This document shows, piece by piece, positions 42,616 through 50,320 of a stretch of 64,000 nt of DNA. Both the position numbers and the translations under genes were made by a program. Each line of letters opens with the position of its first letter. Position 1 is the first letter of the stretch. The DNA is taken from positions 6,619,001 through 6,683,000 of the forward strand of contig CP007053.1 in the NCBI GenBank assembly GCA_000242935.3, given 5' to 3'. The DNA comes from Opitutaceae bacterium TAV5 (GTDB lineage Bacteria > Verrucomicrobiota > Verrucomicrobiia > Opitutales > Opitutaceae). The notes beneath the pieces were generated by a model that was not told where the DNA came from, made no database searches, and saw nothing but the letters and a program-made list of their open reading frames with translations.

Positions 42616-43125
42616 ATGAAGTCTCTCATCACTCCCGACCGCTGGGCCCGCGTGAAACTCTTTGCCATGGACGTCGACGGCATCCTCACCGACGGCACCA
42701 TCCACACCCATTCCGACGGCACCGAGAGCAAGATCTTTTCCGTTCTCGACGGCATGGGCCTCACCCGCCTCGCCAGGGCCGGCGTCGCCACCGCCTGGAT
42801 CAGCGGACGCCACTCCGGCGCCACCACCGTCCGCGCCAACGAACTCCGCATCCCCCACATCGTGCAGGGTCGCACCGACAAGATCACCGCCCTCCAGGAC
42901 CTCGCCGCCTCGCTCGGCCTCGCCGCCGACGAGATCGTCTACATGGGTGACGACGACATCGACGCCGCCGCCATCCGCTGGGCCGGCATCGGCGTCAGCG
43001 TCCCCGACGCCATGCCCGCCGCCCACGACGCCGCCACGTACATCACCACCCGCCGCGCCGGTTTCGGGGCCGTCCGTGAAATCTGCGAACATATCCTCGC
43101 CGCCCGCGGTCACACCGCCCTCTGA
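42616..43125 (+). CDS. kdsC: 3-deoxy-D-manno-octulosonate 8-phosphate phosphatase (KdsC-like HAD)
   Basis: 169 residues, the normal length. HAD motif I 'FAMDVDGILTDGTI' (DxDGxxTDG, about 18), motif II in 'ATAWISGRHS', and motif III 'VYMGDDDIDAAAI'. It removes phosphate from KDO-8-P to give KDO for LPS inner core. It opens the kdsC-lptC-lptA cluster: its TGA overlaps the next ATG by one base, so translation is probably coupled. Confidence 0.94.
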   Translation: MKSLITPDRWARVKLFAMDVDGILTDGTIHTHSDGTESKIFSVLDGMGLTRLARAGVATAWISGRHSGATTVRANELRIPHIVQGRTDKITALQDLAASLGLAADEIVYMGDDDIDAAAIRWAGIGVSVPDAMPAAHDAATYITTRRAGFGAVREICEHILAARGHTAL

Positions 43126-43646
43126 TGCGTTTCCCCGCCTTCATCCGCCGCCTCCATCCCGCGACCCTCGTCCTCGCATGCGCCCTCCTGCCCGCGCATG
43201 CCGAAACCGCTCCCGACAAAAAACCGGAATCCGGAAAACCCGCCGCCACCACCGCGGCCGCCACCACCACCCAGGATATCCGCGCCAGCGCCCCGATCCG
43301 GGATTTCAAGCTCCCTCTCTTCACCGACGCAGGCCTTCGCCAATCCCTCATGATCGCCCGTGAAGGCCGCGTCCTCTCGCCCGATCACATCATCGTTTTC
43401 GACATGCAGCTTACCCTCTTCACCGAGGATGCCGCCAACAAACCCGAAACCATCGTCACCAGCTCCCTCGCCGAAGCCTTCGTCAAGGACCAGACCGTAC
43501 AGGGCGAACGCGACGTGAACATCGTGCGCACCGATTTTCAGGCCTCCGGCAGCGACTGGAGCTACAACCACAAAGAGCAGCACATCTTCATCAACCGCGA
43601 CGCCCACCTCGTTTTCCAGGCCGAAATCACCAACATTCTCAAATGA
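43125..43646 (+). CDS. LptC-like periplasmic protein
   Basis: 173 residues with a signal sequence (about 12-26, ATLVLACALLPAHA). Residues about 28-55 are Lys/Pro/Ala/Thr-rich; the remainder has alternating strands ('DFKLPLFTDAGLRQSLMIARE', 'IIVFDMQLTLF', 'HIFINRDAHLVFQAEITNIL'). Sequence alone is weak, but position between kdsC and an OstA-like gene, followed by lptB, is that of LptC, which links the inner-membrane ABC transporter to LptA. It overlaps both neighbours by 1 and 4 nt. Confidence 0.7.
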   Translation: MRFPAFIRRLHPATLVLACALLPAHAETAPDKKPESGKPAATTAAATTTQDIRASAPIRDFKLPLFTDAGLRQSLMIAREGRVLSPDHIIVFDMQLTLFTEDAANKPETIVTSSLAEAFVKDQTVQGERDVNIVRTDFQASGSDWSYNHKEQHIFINRDAHLVFQAEITNILK

Positions 43647-44356
43647 AGCCGACCTCTTCCCGTTTCCGGAAACACCTCCTCGCTCTCCCGCTCGCGTTTC
43701 TCCTCGCCGGCGGCGGCGCGGCGCTCGCGCAGATCGCCTTTCCCGCGCCCAAACCGCTCAACCGCGACACCACCGGCGGCAACAGCACGCCCCCGCCCGC
43801 GGCCACACCCGCGCCCGCCGCCACCCCGGCCACGCCGCCGCCGGCCATTGCCCTGCCCGCCCCCCGCAAGGACAAAACCGATCCCACCCCCGAGACGTCT
43901 CCCGATCCGGTCCCGACCGAACTCCGCAGCAACAAGCTCGAGATGAAGTCCACCGACGAGGAAACCCGCGCCATCTGCACCGGCAACGTCGTCCTCACCG
44001 GCACCAACCTCAAGATCACCTGCGACCGCCTGGAAATCATCGCCACCCGCATCGGCGACAAGGACGAGACCATCGGCACCTTCGAGCACTTCAAGTACAT
44101 CCTCGCCACCGGCCACGTCCGCATCGTCCAGGACGACCGCGAGGCCACCTGCGGCCGCGCCGAAGTGTTTCCGCGCGATGAAAAAGTGGTGCTCACCGAA
44201 GCCCCCGTCCTTCTCGATCACAGCAACAACACCCTTCTCGCCGCCACCCGTATCACGCTCCTGCGCGGCCAGCGCGAAGCCATCGCCGAAGACGTCCGCC
44301 TGATGGCCCCTCCGATCCAGGACCTCGGCGCCAACGCCAAACCGGAAAAAAAATGA
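43643..44356 (+). CDS. lptA: LptA/OstA-like lipopolysaccharide transport protein
   Basis: 237 residues. Signal peptide at about 10-29 (LLALPLAFLLAGGGAALA), then a Pro/Thr/Ala linker (about 37-90), then an OstA-type beta-jellyroll (about 92-215): 'RSNKLEMKSTDEETRAICTGNVVLTG', 'LKITCDRLEII', 'GHVRIVQDDREATCGRAEVF' and 'VVLTEAPVLLDH'. LptA proteins bridge the periplasm for LPS movement to LptD. The linker is longer than in E. coli LptA. It overlaps the LptC-like gene by 4 nt. Confidence 0.87.
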   Translation: MKPTSSRFRKHLLALPLAFLLAGGGAALAQIAFPAPKPLNRDTTGGNSTPPPAATPAPAATPATPPPAIALPAPRKDKTDPTPETSPDPVPTELRSNKLEMKSTDEETRAICTGNVVLTGTNLKITCDRLEIIATRIGDKDETIGTFEHFKYILATGHVRIVQDDREATCGRAEVFPRDEKVVLTEAPVLLDHSNNTLLAATRITLLRGQREAIAEDVRLMAPPIQDLGANAKPEKK

Positions 44357-44398
44357 CGAATGGCCACTTACAAACTGATGTCACGCGGACACGTTTTC

Positions 44399-44479
44399 GT
44401 AGGGGCGCACTTCACGTGCGCCCGTTTGCAGGACGAAGCTTCAATCACCTTCGCGGGCGCACGTGAAGTGCGCCCCTAC
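44399..44479. repeat. 81-bp palindrome, GTAGGGGC/GCCCCTAC family
   Basis: The arms gtaggggcgcacttcacgtg and cacgtgaagtgcgcccctac are perfectly complementary; the inner core is gcaggacgaag. The arms differ in sequence from those at 3804-3886 but remain paired, while the core is shared. It lies between lptA and lptB. Confidence 0.9.
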
Positions 44480-44545
44480 GCGGATGCGTAACACCAGCTA
44501 CACATTACCCATGCCCCCCGTCACCCGGCATTCCTCCATCCACCC

Positions 44546-45337
44546 ATGACCACCGACGCCACGGCCCCTTCCACCGACGCCACCTCGCCCGCCGCCATCG
44601 CCGGGACCGGCCCGCTCCACGAGATCGAGACGCGCGGCCTCGTCAAAACCTACGGACACCGCACCGTCGTCAACGAAGTGGACCTCCACATCAAGGCCGG
44701 CGAAATCGTCGGTTTTCTCGGCCCCAACGGCGCCGGCAAGACCACGACGTTCTACATGGTTGTCGGTCTCGTCGCCGCCACGCGCGGCCAGGTCCTCTTC
44801 AACGGCCGCGACATCACCCGCCTGCGCATGCACCAGCGCGCCCGTCTCGGGCTCGGCTACCTGCCGCAGGAGCCGTCCACCTTCCGCAAGCTCACCGTCG
44901 AACAAAACATCCTCGCCATCGTCGAGGCCGTCGGCGTGCCCCGCCGCGAACGCGCCGCCCGCGTCAACGAACAGCTCGAGGAACTCCACCTCACCCACGT
45001 TGCCCGCCAGCGCGCCTACACGCTTTCCGGAGGCGAACGCCGCCGGCTCGAGATCGCCCGCGCCCTCGTCACCCGCCCGTCGTTCATTCTCATGGACGAA
45101 CCCTTCGCCGCCATCGATCCCATCTCCGTCGCCGACGTGCAACGGATCATCCTCCGGCTCAAGGAGCGCGGCATCGGCGTCATCGTCACCGACCACAACG
45201 TCCGCGAAACCCTCCGCATCGTCGACCGCGCCTACCTTATCCGCGAAGGCCGCGTCTTCAAGGAGGGCAACAGCGAATTCCTCATCAACGATCCCGAAGC
45301 CCGCCAGTTCTACCTCGGCCAGGATTTCAACATGTAA
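44546..45337 (+). CDS. lptB: LPS export ABC transporter ATP-binding protein
   Basis: 263 residues. Walker A 'GPNGAGKTT' (about 57), Q-loop 'LGYLPQEPSTFRKLTVEQNIL', ABC signature 'LSGGERRRLEIARAL', Walker B 'FILMDEPFAAIDPISV', and H-loop 'VIVTDHNVRETL'. The Q-loop and 'EPFAAIDPISVADVQ' are typical of LptB. It powers LPS extraction from the inner membrane with LptFG, not present here. The first 25 residues are a Thr/Ala-rich extension. It follows lptA after a palindromic repeat. Confidence 0.95.
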   Translation: MTTDATAPSTDATSPAAIAGTGPLHEIETRGLVKTYGHRTVVNEVDLHIKAGEIVGFLGPNGAGKTTTFYMVVGLVAATRGQVLFNGRDITRLRMHQRARLGLGYLPQEPSTFRKLTVEQNILAIVEAVGVPRRERAARVNEQLEELHLTHVARQRAYTLSGGERRRLEIARALVTRPSFILMDEPFAAIDPISVADVQRIILRLKERGIGVIVTDHNVRETLRIVDRAYLIREGRVFKEGNSEFLINDPEARQFYLGQDFNM

Positions 45338-45344
45338 AAATCAA

Positions 45345-45512
45345 GGGGACTTCCAAAAAAAGATTTTCTGAACAGAAGATAACGAAGGAAACAAAGATCA
45401 AACCAACGAAGAGGAATCCATAACCCGGTAAATATAATACTATATATTTCAGAGGCATTCTTTGTTTCAGGACTTCGTTATCTTCGTTTCCTTCTGTTCA
45501 AAAAAACAATTT
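45345..45512. repeat. palindromic 'GAACAGAAGATAACGAAGG' repeat, first copy
   Basis: 45345-45420 is nearly the same as 47557-47632 (ggggacttcca, aacgaaggaaacaaagatc, aaccaacgaag). The right arm (about 45462-45507) is complementary to the left. The AT-rich middle (45424-45452) includes ataatactatata. It fills the 210-nt gap between lptB and hprK. Confidence 0.85.
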
Positions 45513-45547
45513 TCAGATCCCCCGATTCTCAATCCACCCGCTCTCCC

Positions 45548-46552
45548 ATGCCCAACAAGGCCATCCACGGAATCACGGTCTCCCACTTCTACGAAACCTA
45601 CCGCGACCGACTGAAACTCGACCTCGTGACCAGCGGCGCGGGGTTGCACCGGCTCATCCGCGAAGGCTCGATCAACCGTCCGTCGCTCGCGCTCACCGGT
45701 TTTTTCAAATATTTCGCCAACAAACGCATCCAGGTGCTCGGCGCCGCCGAGATGACGTTTTTCAAAACCGTCGATCCCCGCAAACAGATCGAGATCCTCA
45801 ACCAGATGGCCGATCGCGGCGTCCCCTGCATCGTGGTCACGCGCAACTTCCATCCCACCCACGCCATGCTGGCCGTGGCCGAGGAGCGCCGGCTGCCGAT
45901 CTTCCGCACGCCGATGATCACCATGCACTGGGTCAACCTCGCCACCCTCTGCGTTGACCAGGAATTTGCCGCGGTCTCCACCGAACACGCCACCATGGTG
46001 GATATCAAGGGCATGGGCGTGATGCTTCGCGGCGAGTCCGGCACCGGCAAGAGCGAGTGCGCCCTCGCCCTCATCGAACGCGGCGCCCTGCTCGTCGCCG
46101 ACGACCTCACGGTGGTGCGCGTCGTCGAGGATTCGCGGCTCCTCGCCTCCAGCCGCGAACTCAACCGCGGCTACATGGAATGTCGCGGCATCGGCATCAT
46201 CAACATCGCCGAGATGTTCGGCATCCGGGCCGTGCGCATCGACAAGCACATCGACCTCGTCATCACGCTGCGCGACTGGACGCCCGACGCCATCGAGGAG
46301 CGCACCGGCCTGGAGGAATCGACCTACCGGATTCTCGAAATCAGCGTCCCGCACGTGGAGCTCTACGTGCGCCCCGGCCGCGACATCGCCCGCCTGGTCG
46401 AGGTGGCCGCGATGGTGCAGGCCCTGAAAAAGATCGGGCACGACCCCGCCAAGGAATTCAACGATCGCCTCATCGCCTTCATGAGTCGCCAGGCCGAGGA
46501 ACGCGAACGCGTCATCAAACCCTTCACTCCGGGCCCGCCGCCCCGCGACTGA
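45548..46552 (+). CDS. hprK: HPr kinase/phosphorylase
   Basis: 334 residues. The N-domain ends near 130; the P-loop is 'GESGTGKSECALALIERG' (about 159), followed by 'LVADDLTVV' and the HprK signature 'YMECRGIGIINIAEMFGIRAV'. It phosphorylates or dephosphorylates Ser-46 of HPr according to ATP and glycolytic state. In Gram-negative bacteria it is often found near PTS-Ntr and lpt/rpoN genes; here it follows lptB and no PTS gene is in the window. Confidence 0.96.
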   Translation: MPNKAIHGITVSHFYETYRDRLKLDLVTSGAGLHRLIREGSINRPSLALTGFFKYFANKRIQVLGAAEMTFFKTVDPRKQIEILNQMADRGVPCIVVTRNFHPTHAMLAVAEERRLPIFRTPMITMHWVNLATLCVDQEFAAVSTEHATMVDIKGMGVMLRGESGTGKSECALALIERGALLVADDLTVVRVVEDSRLLASSRELNRGYMECRGIGIINIAEMFGIRAVRIDKHIDLVITLRDWTPDAIEERTGLEESTYRILEISVPHVELYVRPGRDIARLVEVAAMVQALKKIGHDPAKEFNDRLIAFMSRQAEERERVIKPFTPGPPPRD

Positions 46553-46595
46553 TTCCGCCCGCCGGCCGGGGCGCCTCGCGGACCCGCGTCACGAT

Positions 46596-46624
46596 TTGAC
46601 GTTGCCCGTTCCCGGCACGATACT
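46596..46624 (+). promoter_or_regulatory. strong sigma-70-type promoter abutting a start codon
   Basis: TTGACG (46596-46601), a 17-nt spacer and GATACT (46619-46624). The ATG at 46632 lies 7 nt beyond the -10, so transcription would begin at or next to the start codon, predicting a leaderless mRNA. Confidence 0.6.
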
Positions 46625-46631
46625 CCGCGGC

Positions 46632-47555
46632 ATGTTTCTCCACAGCGCCCTGCCTCCCGGCCTGCTCCCGGGCCTTGCCCTCGCAGCCCTGGTCCTTGCC
46701 TCCCCGCTCCTCCCTGCCCAGGACGATCCCGCCCCGCAGGAGCCGGCGGCGGCGGCCGATGACATCGTCAGGCTCACCGGCGCCAACGGCCGCGAGGTCG
46801 ATTTTGCGGGCATCTGGGAAGCCCGCCCCGAAGGACTCGTCGTCCTCACCGATCCGGCCGGCAACCTCCAGCTCGTGCCGTGGGATCGCTTCGACCTCTC
46901 GCAACTCAAGGCCACCCAGCCGGCCATCGACGCCGCCCGCCGCCGCGCGGTTTTCCTGCGCACGGCCCAGTCCGTCAACCTCGGCCTGTTCTCCGGCGTC
47001 CTCACGCCTGCCCAGGTCGGCTCCGAACTGCGCAAGGTTCTCGACACCCCGATCACCGTAAAAGTGCCTGTCGTCTACCGCACCACGACCGAGACGAAAA
47101 TCTCGTCCGGCGTCATCGTCCCGCCCCCCGTGTACAACGGCATTTATGTCCCGCCTGCTCCCGGCGGGGGCGGCATCATCTCCGGCAAGATCGTCACGGA
47201 GACCGAGACCCGCCAGGTCACCCCGGAGGAAATCACCACCAGCCCGCGCCGGGTTCTGGAAATGCTCTCGCAGGTGGACGGCGTGGCCGATTCCGTGCGC
47301 CGCGCCGTGTTCGAGCTGGTGAAGGTCAATCCGCAGCTCCTCGACCAGCCCGCGCATCATGTGCAGCGCGTGCGCGCCTCGCTTCCGCCCGCCCGCCTCC
47401 TCGCCAACGATCCCACCCTGCAAAACCTTTCCGGCAAGCTCGACGAAATGCTCAGGACATTCAACGAATTGCACACCGTCCGCACCGTCCAGCCCGCGCA
47501 GCAAAGCCGCATCCGCGATTTCCTCATCCTCGTCGATCATCCGATCCTGAAATAA
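46632..47555 (+). CDS. secreted protein of unknown function
   Basis: 307 residues from the ATG at 46632, preferred because the promoter at 46596-46624 removes the earlier TTG. Signal peptide MFLHSALPPGLLPGLALAAL to LPAQ. 'VRLTGANGREVDFAGIWEARPEGLVVLTDPAGNLQLVPWDRFDL' (about 42-85) is an SLA1/SHD1-like small beta motif. A Pro/Gly-rich stretch follows (about 165-190, IVPPPVYNGIYVPPAPGGGG). The C-terminal half is helical. No family is recognised. It lies between hprK and a UreH-like gene with repeat copies on its downstream side. Confidence 0.7.
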   Translation: MFLHSALPPGLLPGLALAALVLASPLLPAQDDPAPQEPAAAADDIVRLTGANGREVDFAGIWEARPEGLVVLTDPAGNLQLVPWDRFDLSQLKATQPAIDAARRRAVFLRTAQSVNLGLFSGVLTPAQVGSELRKVLDTPITVKVPVVYRTTTETKISSGVIVPPPVYNGIYVPPAPGGGGIISGKIVTETETRQVTPEEITTSPRRVLEMLSQVDGVADSVRRAVFELVKVNPQLLDQPAHHVQRVRASLPPARLLANDPTLQNLSGKLDEMLRTFNELHTVRTVQPAQQSRIRDFLILVDHPILK

Positions 47556-47826
47556 GGGGACTTCCAGAAAAAAGATTTTTTGAACAGAAGGTAACGAAGG
47601 AAACAAAGATCAAACCAACGAAGAAGAATCTGTAATCCGGTAGATATCATATTATGGGAGGTTCTGAAAATTGAACAAAAGGCGACGAAGAGAACGAAGA
47701 ACAACCAGGGAAGCAGACGCCTCATTCTTGTTTAATTCAATTAGAATAAATGAATTATAATTCATAGCCTTCTTTGTTCTTCCTTCGTTCCCTTTGTTTC
47801 CTTCTGTTCAAAAATGAATTTTCAGA
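47556..47826. repeat. palindromic 'GAACAGAAGGTAACGAAGG' repeat, second and partial third copies
   Basis: 47557-47632 copies 45345-45420. A further diverged arm starts at about 47668 (attgaacaaaaggcgacgaag), and the closing arm is 47763-47815 (cttctttgttcttccttcg, ccttctgttcaaaa). The centre near 47730-47765 is AT-rich. It makes up most of the gap 47556-47941, where no gene is seen. Confidence 0.82.
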
Positions 47827-47941
47827 GCCTCTCTGAAGAGAGCCTCGGGACTTCGCCGGACGGCGCGACATTCCTTCCCTCTCCAGTTTCCCCGGCCTTG
47901 TCCCCGCCGGTTTTTCGTGCGATGCACGCTGCCCTGACGCG

Positions 47942-48697
47942 ATGACGCTTGCGGACTACACCACGGTTCTGGTCATGGGCCTGCTCGGCAGCGGCCATTG
48001 CATCGGCATGTGCGCGCCCTTCGCCCTCGCCGTCGGCGCAGGTGCGGGCGGCAGCGGACGCCGGCTCGGCGCGATCACGCGCCACTTCGCCTACCAGGCC
48101 GGCAAGGCCACCACCTATGCGTTTATCGGCCTGCTCCTGCTGGCGGCGGCGTCGCTGGCCGGCAACAGCGGCATGCCCATGGCAGACGCCCGCCGGTTTA
48201 TCGCCGGGCTCGCCGGCGGCCTGATGATCCTGATCGGCCTTGGCTACGCGCTCGAATGGCGGCCCGTCATGCTCGCCGCCACGGCCGAGCGACTCGGCGG
48301 CCGCGCCTGCGGGCTCGCCCGCTCGCTCTGGCAATCCACCTCGCCCTGGAAAAGCGTGTTCATCGGCTGGCTCAACGGCTTCATCCCCTGCGGCCTCTCG
48401 CTCTCGGCGCTCGGCTTTCTCGTCGCGCAAGGATCGGCGACCGGCGTCGTCACCGGCGCGTACGTCTTCGGCCTCGGCACGATGCCCGGCCTGCTCCTGA
48501 TCACGCTCGCCGGCCGGCAGATCACCGCCAGCCGGCGCCGCTGGCTCACCCGGATCGCCGGCCTCACGCTCGTTGTCCTCGGCGCGCTCCTCGTGCTGCG
48601 CGCCTCCGGCGTGCTGACGCATGGCGGCCACGAAGGACATGGACACCCCGGCGGCCACGAAGGCCACCCGGTGCCGGCGCAGGTGGAGTGCCACTGA
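47942..48697 (+). CDS. UreH/DsbD-like membrane protein (sulfite exporter TauE/SafE family style), His-rich tail
   Basis: 251 residues with about six membrane helices. 'VMGLLGSGHCIGMCAPFALAV' (about 11-31) and 'FIGWLNGFIPCGLSLSALGFL' (about 140-160) are the paired Cys motifs of the UreH-like/DsbD_2 group, often linked to metal export or cytochrome oxidase assembly. The C-terminus (about 225-251) is strongly His-rich (HGGHEGHGHPGGHEGH), suggesting metal binding. The precise substrate is unknown. Confidence 0.85.
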   Translation: MTLADYTTVLVMGLLGSGHCIGMCAPFALAVGAGAGGSGRRLGAITRHFAYQAGKATTYAFIGLLLLAAASLAGNSGMPMADARRFIAGLAGGLMILIGLGYALEWRPVMLAATAERLGGRACGLARSLWQSTSPWKSVFIGWLNGFIPCGLSLSALGFLVAQGSATGVVTGAYVFGLGTMPGLLLITLAGRQITASRRRWLTRIAGLTLVVLGALLVLRASGVLTHGGHEGHGHPGGHEGHPVPAQVECH

Positions 48698-48725
48698 GGG
48701 GAAAAACCGAACACTGAAAGCGGAT

Positions 48726-49029
48726 GCAGAAGTTGAAACCGCTAAAGGACGCTAAAGGTCGCTAAATGAGAACAGGTTGACGATGGAATCAGGAGAGCGG
48801 GGCATTCACCTGCCGGGTGAAGACATCGTTGGGACATCCTGCCAGGCCATGTCTTTGTTTATACCAAAGCCCCAAAGCCTTCGGATTTTTACACAAAGGC
48901 CGCAAAGAGCGCAAAGGATTGCCAGTTACCTTCTTCGCGTCCTTTGCGGCCTTTGTGTAAAATCAAAAACATTCGGAACGCTGGTATTAGCGTCCTTTAG
49001 CGGTTCCCTCTGCTGCGGCTTTCAGGTTT
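48726..49029. repeat. large 'CCGCTAAAGGACGCTAA' palindrome interrupted by a 125-bp element
   Basis: The left part (48729-48766) and right part (48987-49029) match, with high similarity, the reverse complement of 18671-18849, including the central region before the interruption. Compared with that copy, one 9-nt agcgtccgt unit is missing at the junction. The interruption is 48862-48986. This covers most of the gap 48698-49098; no gene is seen. Confidence 0.85.
48862..48986. mobile_element. 125-bp non-autonomous element, copy A (MITE-like)
   Basis: Ends are TACCA and TGGTA (inverted). The interior has complementary arms ttttacacaaaggccgcaaa / tttgcggcctttgtgtaaaa. TTA lies on both sides (48859-48861 partly, and 48987-48989), compatible with a 3-bp target duplication. 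It differs from copy B (49506-49630) at 3 of 125 positions by eye. It codes for nothing. Confidence 0.8.
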
Positions 49030-49061
49030 CAGCTTTTCAGCGTTTTCAAAGCGCTGCCCGG

Positions 49062-49092
49062 TTGAATTTCTCCGCAACCCGGTTACGATAAA
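49062..49092 (+). promoter_or_regulatory. candidate promoter close to the GNAT gene start
   Basis: TTGAAT (49062-49067) and GATAAA (49087-49092) with a 19-nt spacer; the GTG start is 6 nt beyond. It is similar in placement to 46596-46624 but weaker. Confidence 0.35.
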
Positions 49093-49098
49093 CGCACC

Positions 49099-49416
49099 GT
49101 GACCGGGGATACAGACACCGCCATTCCCTATCTGCATAGCTGCACGGCCGGAGACACCGTGTGGATCATGTACTTTTTTGTGCCGCCGGAGCTGCGCGGC
49201 CACAATCTCGGCCGGACGATCATCCGCAAATGGGAGCGCACCCTTCCCTCGCATATCCGCACCATCCGGCTGCGCGCACCGACCAGGGCCGACTCCTGCC
49301 CCGGCGTTTTCTGGACAAAACTCGGTTTCCGCTACGTGCGCCTGTCCGACGAACCGCTCTACAGCGAGTACGAAGTCACCGAGAACACCGTCATGGAAAA
49401 ACTCCTGCGGGGGTAG
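49099..49416 (+). CDS. short GNAT-like N-acetyltransferase
   Basis: 105 residues from a GTG start. 'VWIMYFFVPPELRGHNLGRTIIRKWER' is the acetyl-CoA-binding core of GNAT proteins (R/Q-x-x-G-x-G/A type, here RGHNLG), and 'SCPGVFWTKLGFRYVR' the later GF motif. At 105 residues it lacks the first strands and helices of a usual GNAT (140-170), so it is either a minimal form or an N-terminally truncated gene beside inserted repeats. The substrate is unknown. Confidence 0.65.
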   Translation: MTGDTDTAIPYLHSCTAGDTVWIMYFFVPPELRGHNLGRTIIRKWERTLPSHIRTIRLRAPTRADSCPGVFWTKLGFRYVRLSDEPLYSEYEVTENTVMEKLLRG

Positions 49417-49505
49417 CGTCCTCGCGCCCGCGGGCAGGATGCCCGCTACGCAGAAGCTCGCAGGTCCGGCGTGCTCCGGCAGAACATTTAACATGCAACA
49501 TTTCA

Positions 49506-49630
49506 TACCAAAGCCCCAAAGCCTTCGGATTTTTACACAAAGGCCGCAAAGAGCGCAAAGGATTGCCAATTACCTTCTTCGCGTCCTTTGCGGCCTTTGT
49601 GTAAAATCAAAAACATTCGGGACCCTGGTA
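49506..49630. mobile_element. 125-bp non-autonomous element, copy B (MITE-like)
   Basis: Same length and ends (TACCA/TGGTA) as copy A at 48862-48986. Flanks are TCA and TTA. Outside it, 49486-49501 and 49661-49712 carry complementary aacatttaacatgcaacatt / aaatgttaaatattgagcg words, so this copy also appears to sit inside another AT-rich palindromic repeat. It fills the gap 49417-49705. Confidence 0.8.
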
Positions 49631-49705
49631 TTACACTCAACATTCAGCAACCCGGTATCCGTTTTCCCACTAAATGTTAAATATTGAGCGTTAAATGTTA
49701 AATGT

Positions 49706-50197
49706 TCAGTGTTCGATGTTCGGCGTTTTCCGCCCCGCTCCCTGCCAGAACGCCCGCGGCGTCTTCCCCGCATTCCGGTACCCTTCCAGCGGTGCCTCCC
49801 CGTTGTAGTGTAAAAGCCACTTCGCCAGTTCCTCCCGCAGCCCCGTCAGCGCCGGCTCCGGCAGGGGGCGGCTTTCCCTGCCCCGCTGCCACCCGTCCAG
49901 CAGCCGCTCCTCCATCTCCCGCAGCCGCAGCGCTCCCCGCCCGCATTGCAGCCCGTGCCGCCTCATGATGTTGCCCACCGTGGCATGGGTCAGCCGCACG
50001 CCGTGCCTGCCTTTCACCTGCGCCTGGATCTCCCGAAACGTCGTATCCGGATTTCCCCGCATGATCGCCACAACCGTCGCCACCACCTCGGGGCCGGTCG
50101 AGACCGGGCCTTGCCCCAACACCATGCCCCGCGCCAGCGACACCGCCGCCCGCCAGTCCGCCGCCGGCCCCTCTCCTCGCTGTTTTATCGTCCTCAT
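49706..50197 (-). pseudogene. transposase/integrase remnant: HTH part joined to C-terminal tail, catalytic core missing
   Basis: An open frame of 163 residues (ATG at 50197; an earlier in-frame start at 50242 is less likely). 'TTFREIQAQVKGRHGVRLTHATVGNIMRRHGL' (about 65-96) is a winged-helix HTH of IS481/IS630-type transposases. 'LREELAKWLLHYNGEAPLEGYRNAGKTPRAFW' (about 125-155) resembles the C-terminal end of rve integrases (YN-E-P-xGY...TP). The DDE core of about 120 residues that should lie between is absent. The join keeps the frame, so a small DNA-binding product is possible. No terminal inverted repeats of a complete IS were found. Confidence 0.55.
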
Positions 50198-50234
50198 TTT
50201 CACGTATCCGGCTTTCAGGAAATGTATCTGTAAA

Positions 50235-50299
50235 TTAACCACAGAGTCACAAAACCTCCTCTTCCGGTTTTCTCTGTGTCTTTGTGTCTCCGTGGTTAA
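50235..50299. repeat. short palindromic repeat, 'CCACAGAGTCACAAA' family
   Basis: Arms ttaaccacagagtcacaaaa and the complementary tttgtgtctccgtggttaa. A shorter, more compact member of the family at 1030-1150. Confidence 0.88.
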
Positions 50300-50320
50300 T
50301 GTTCAGGAGTCCCCTTGACG

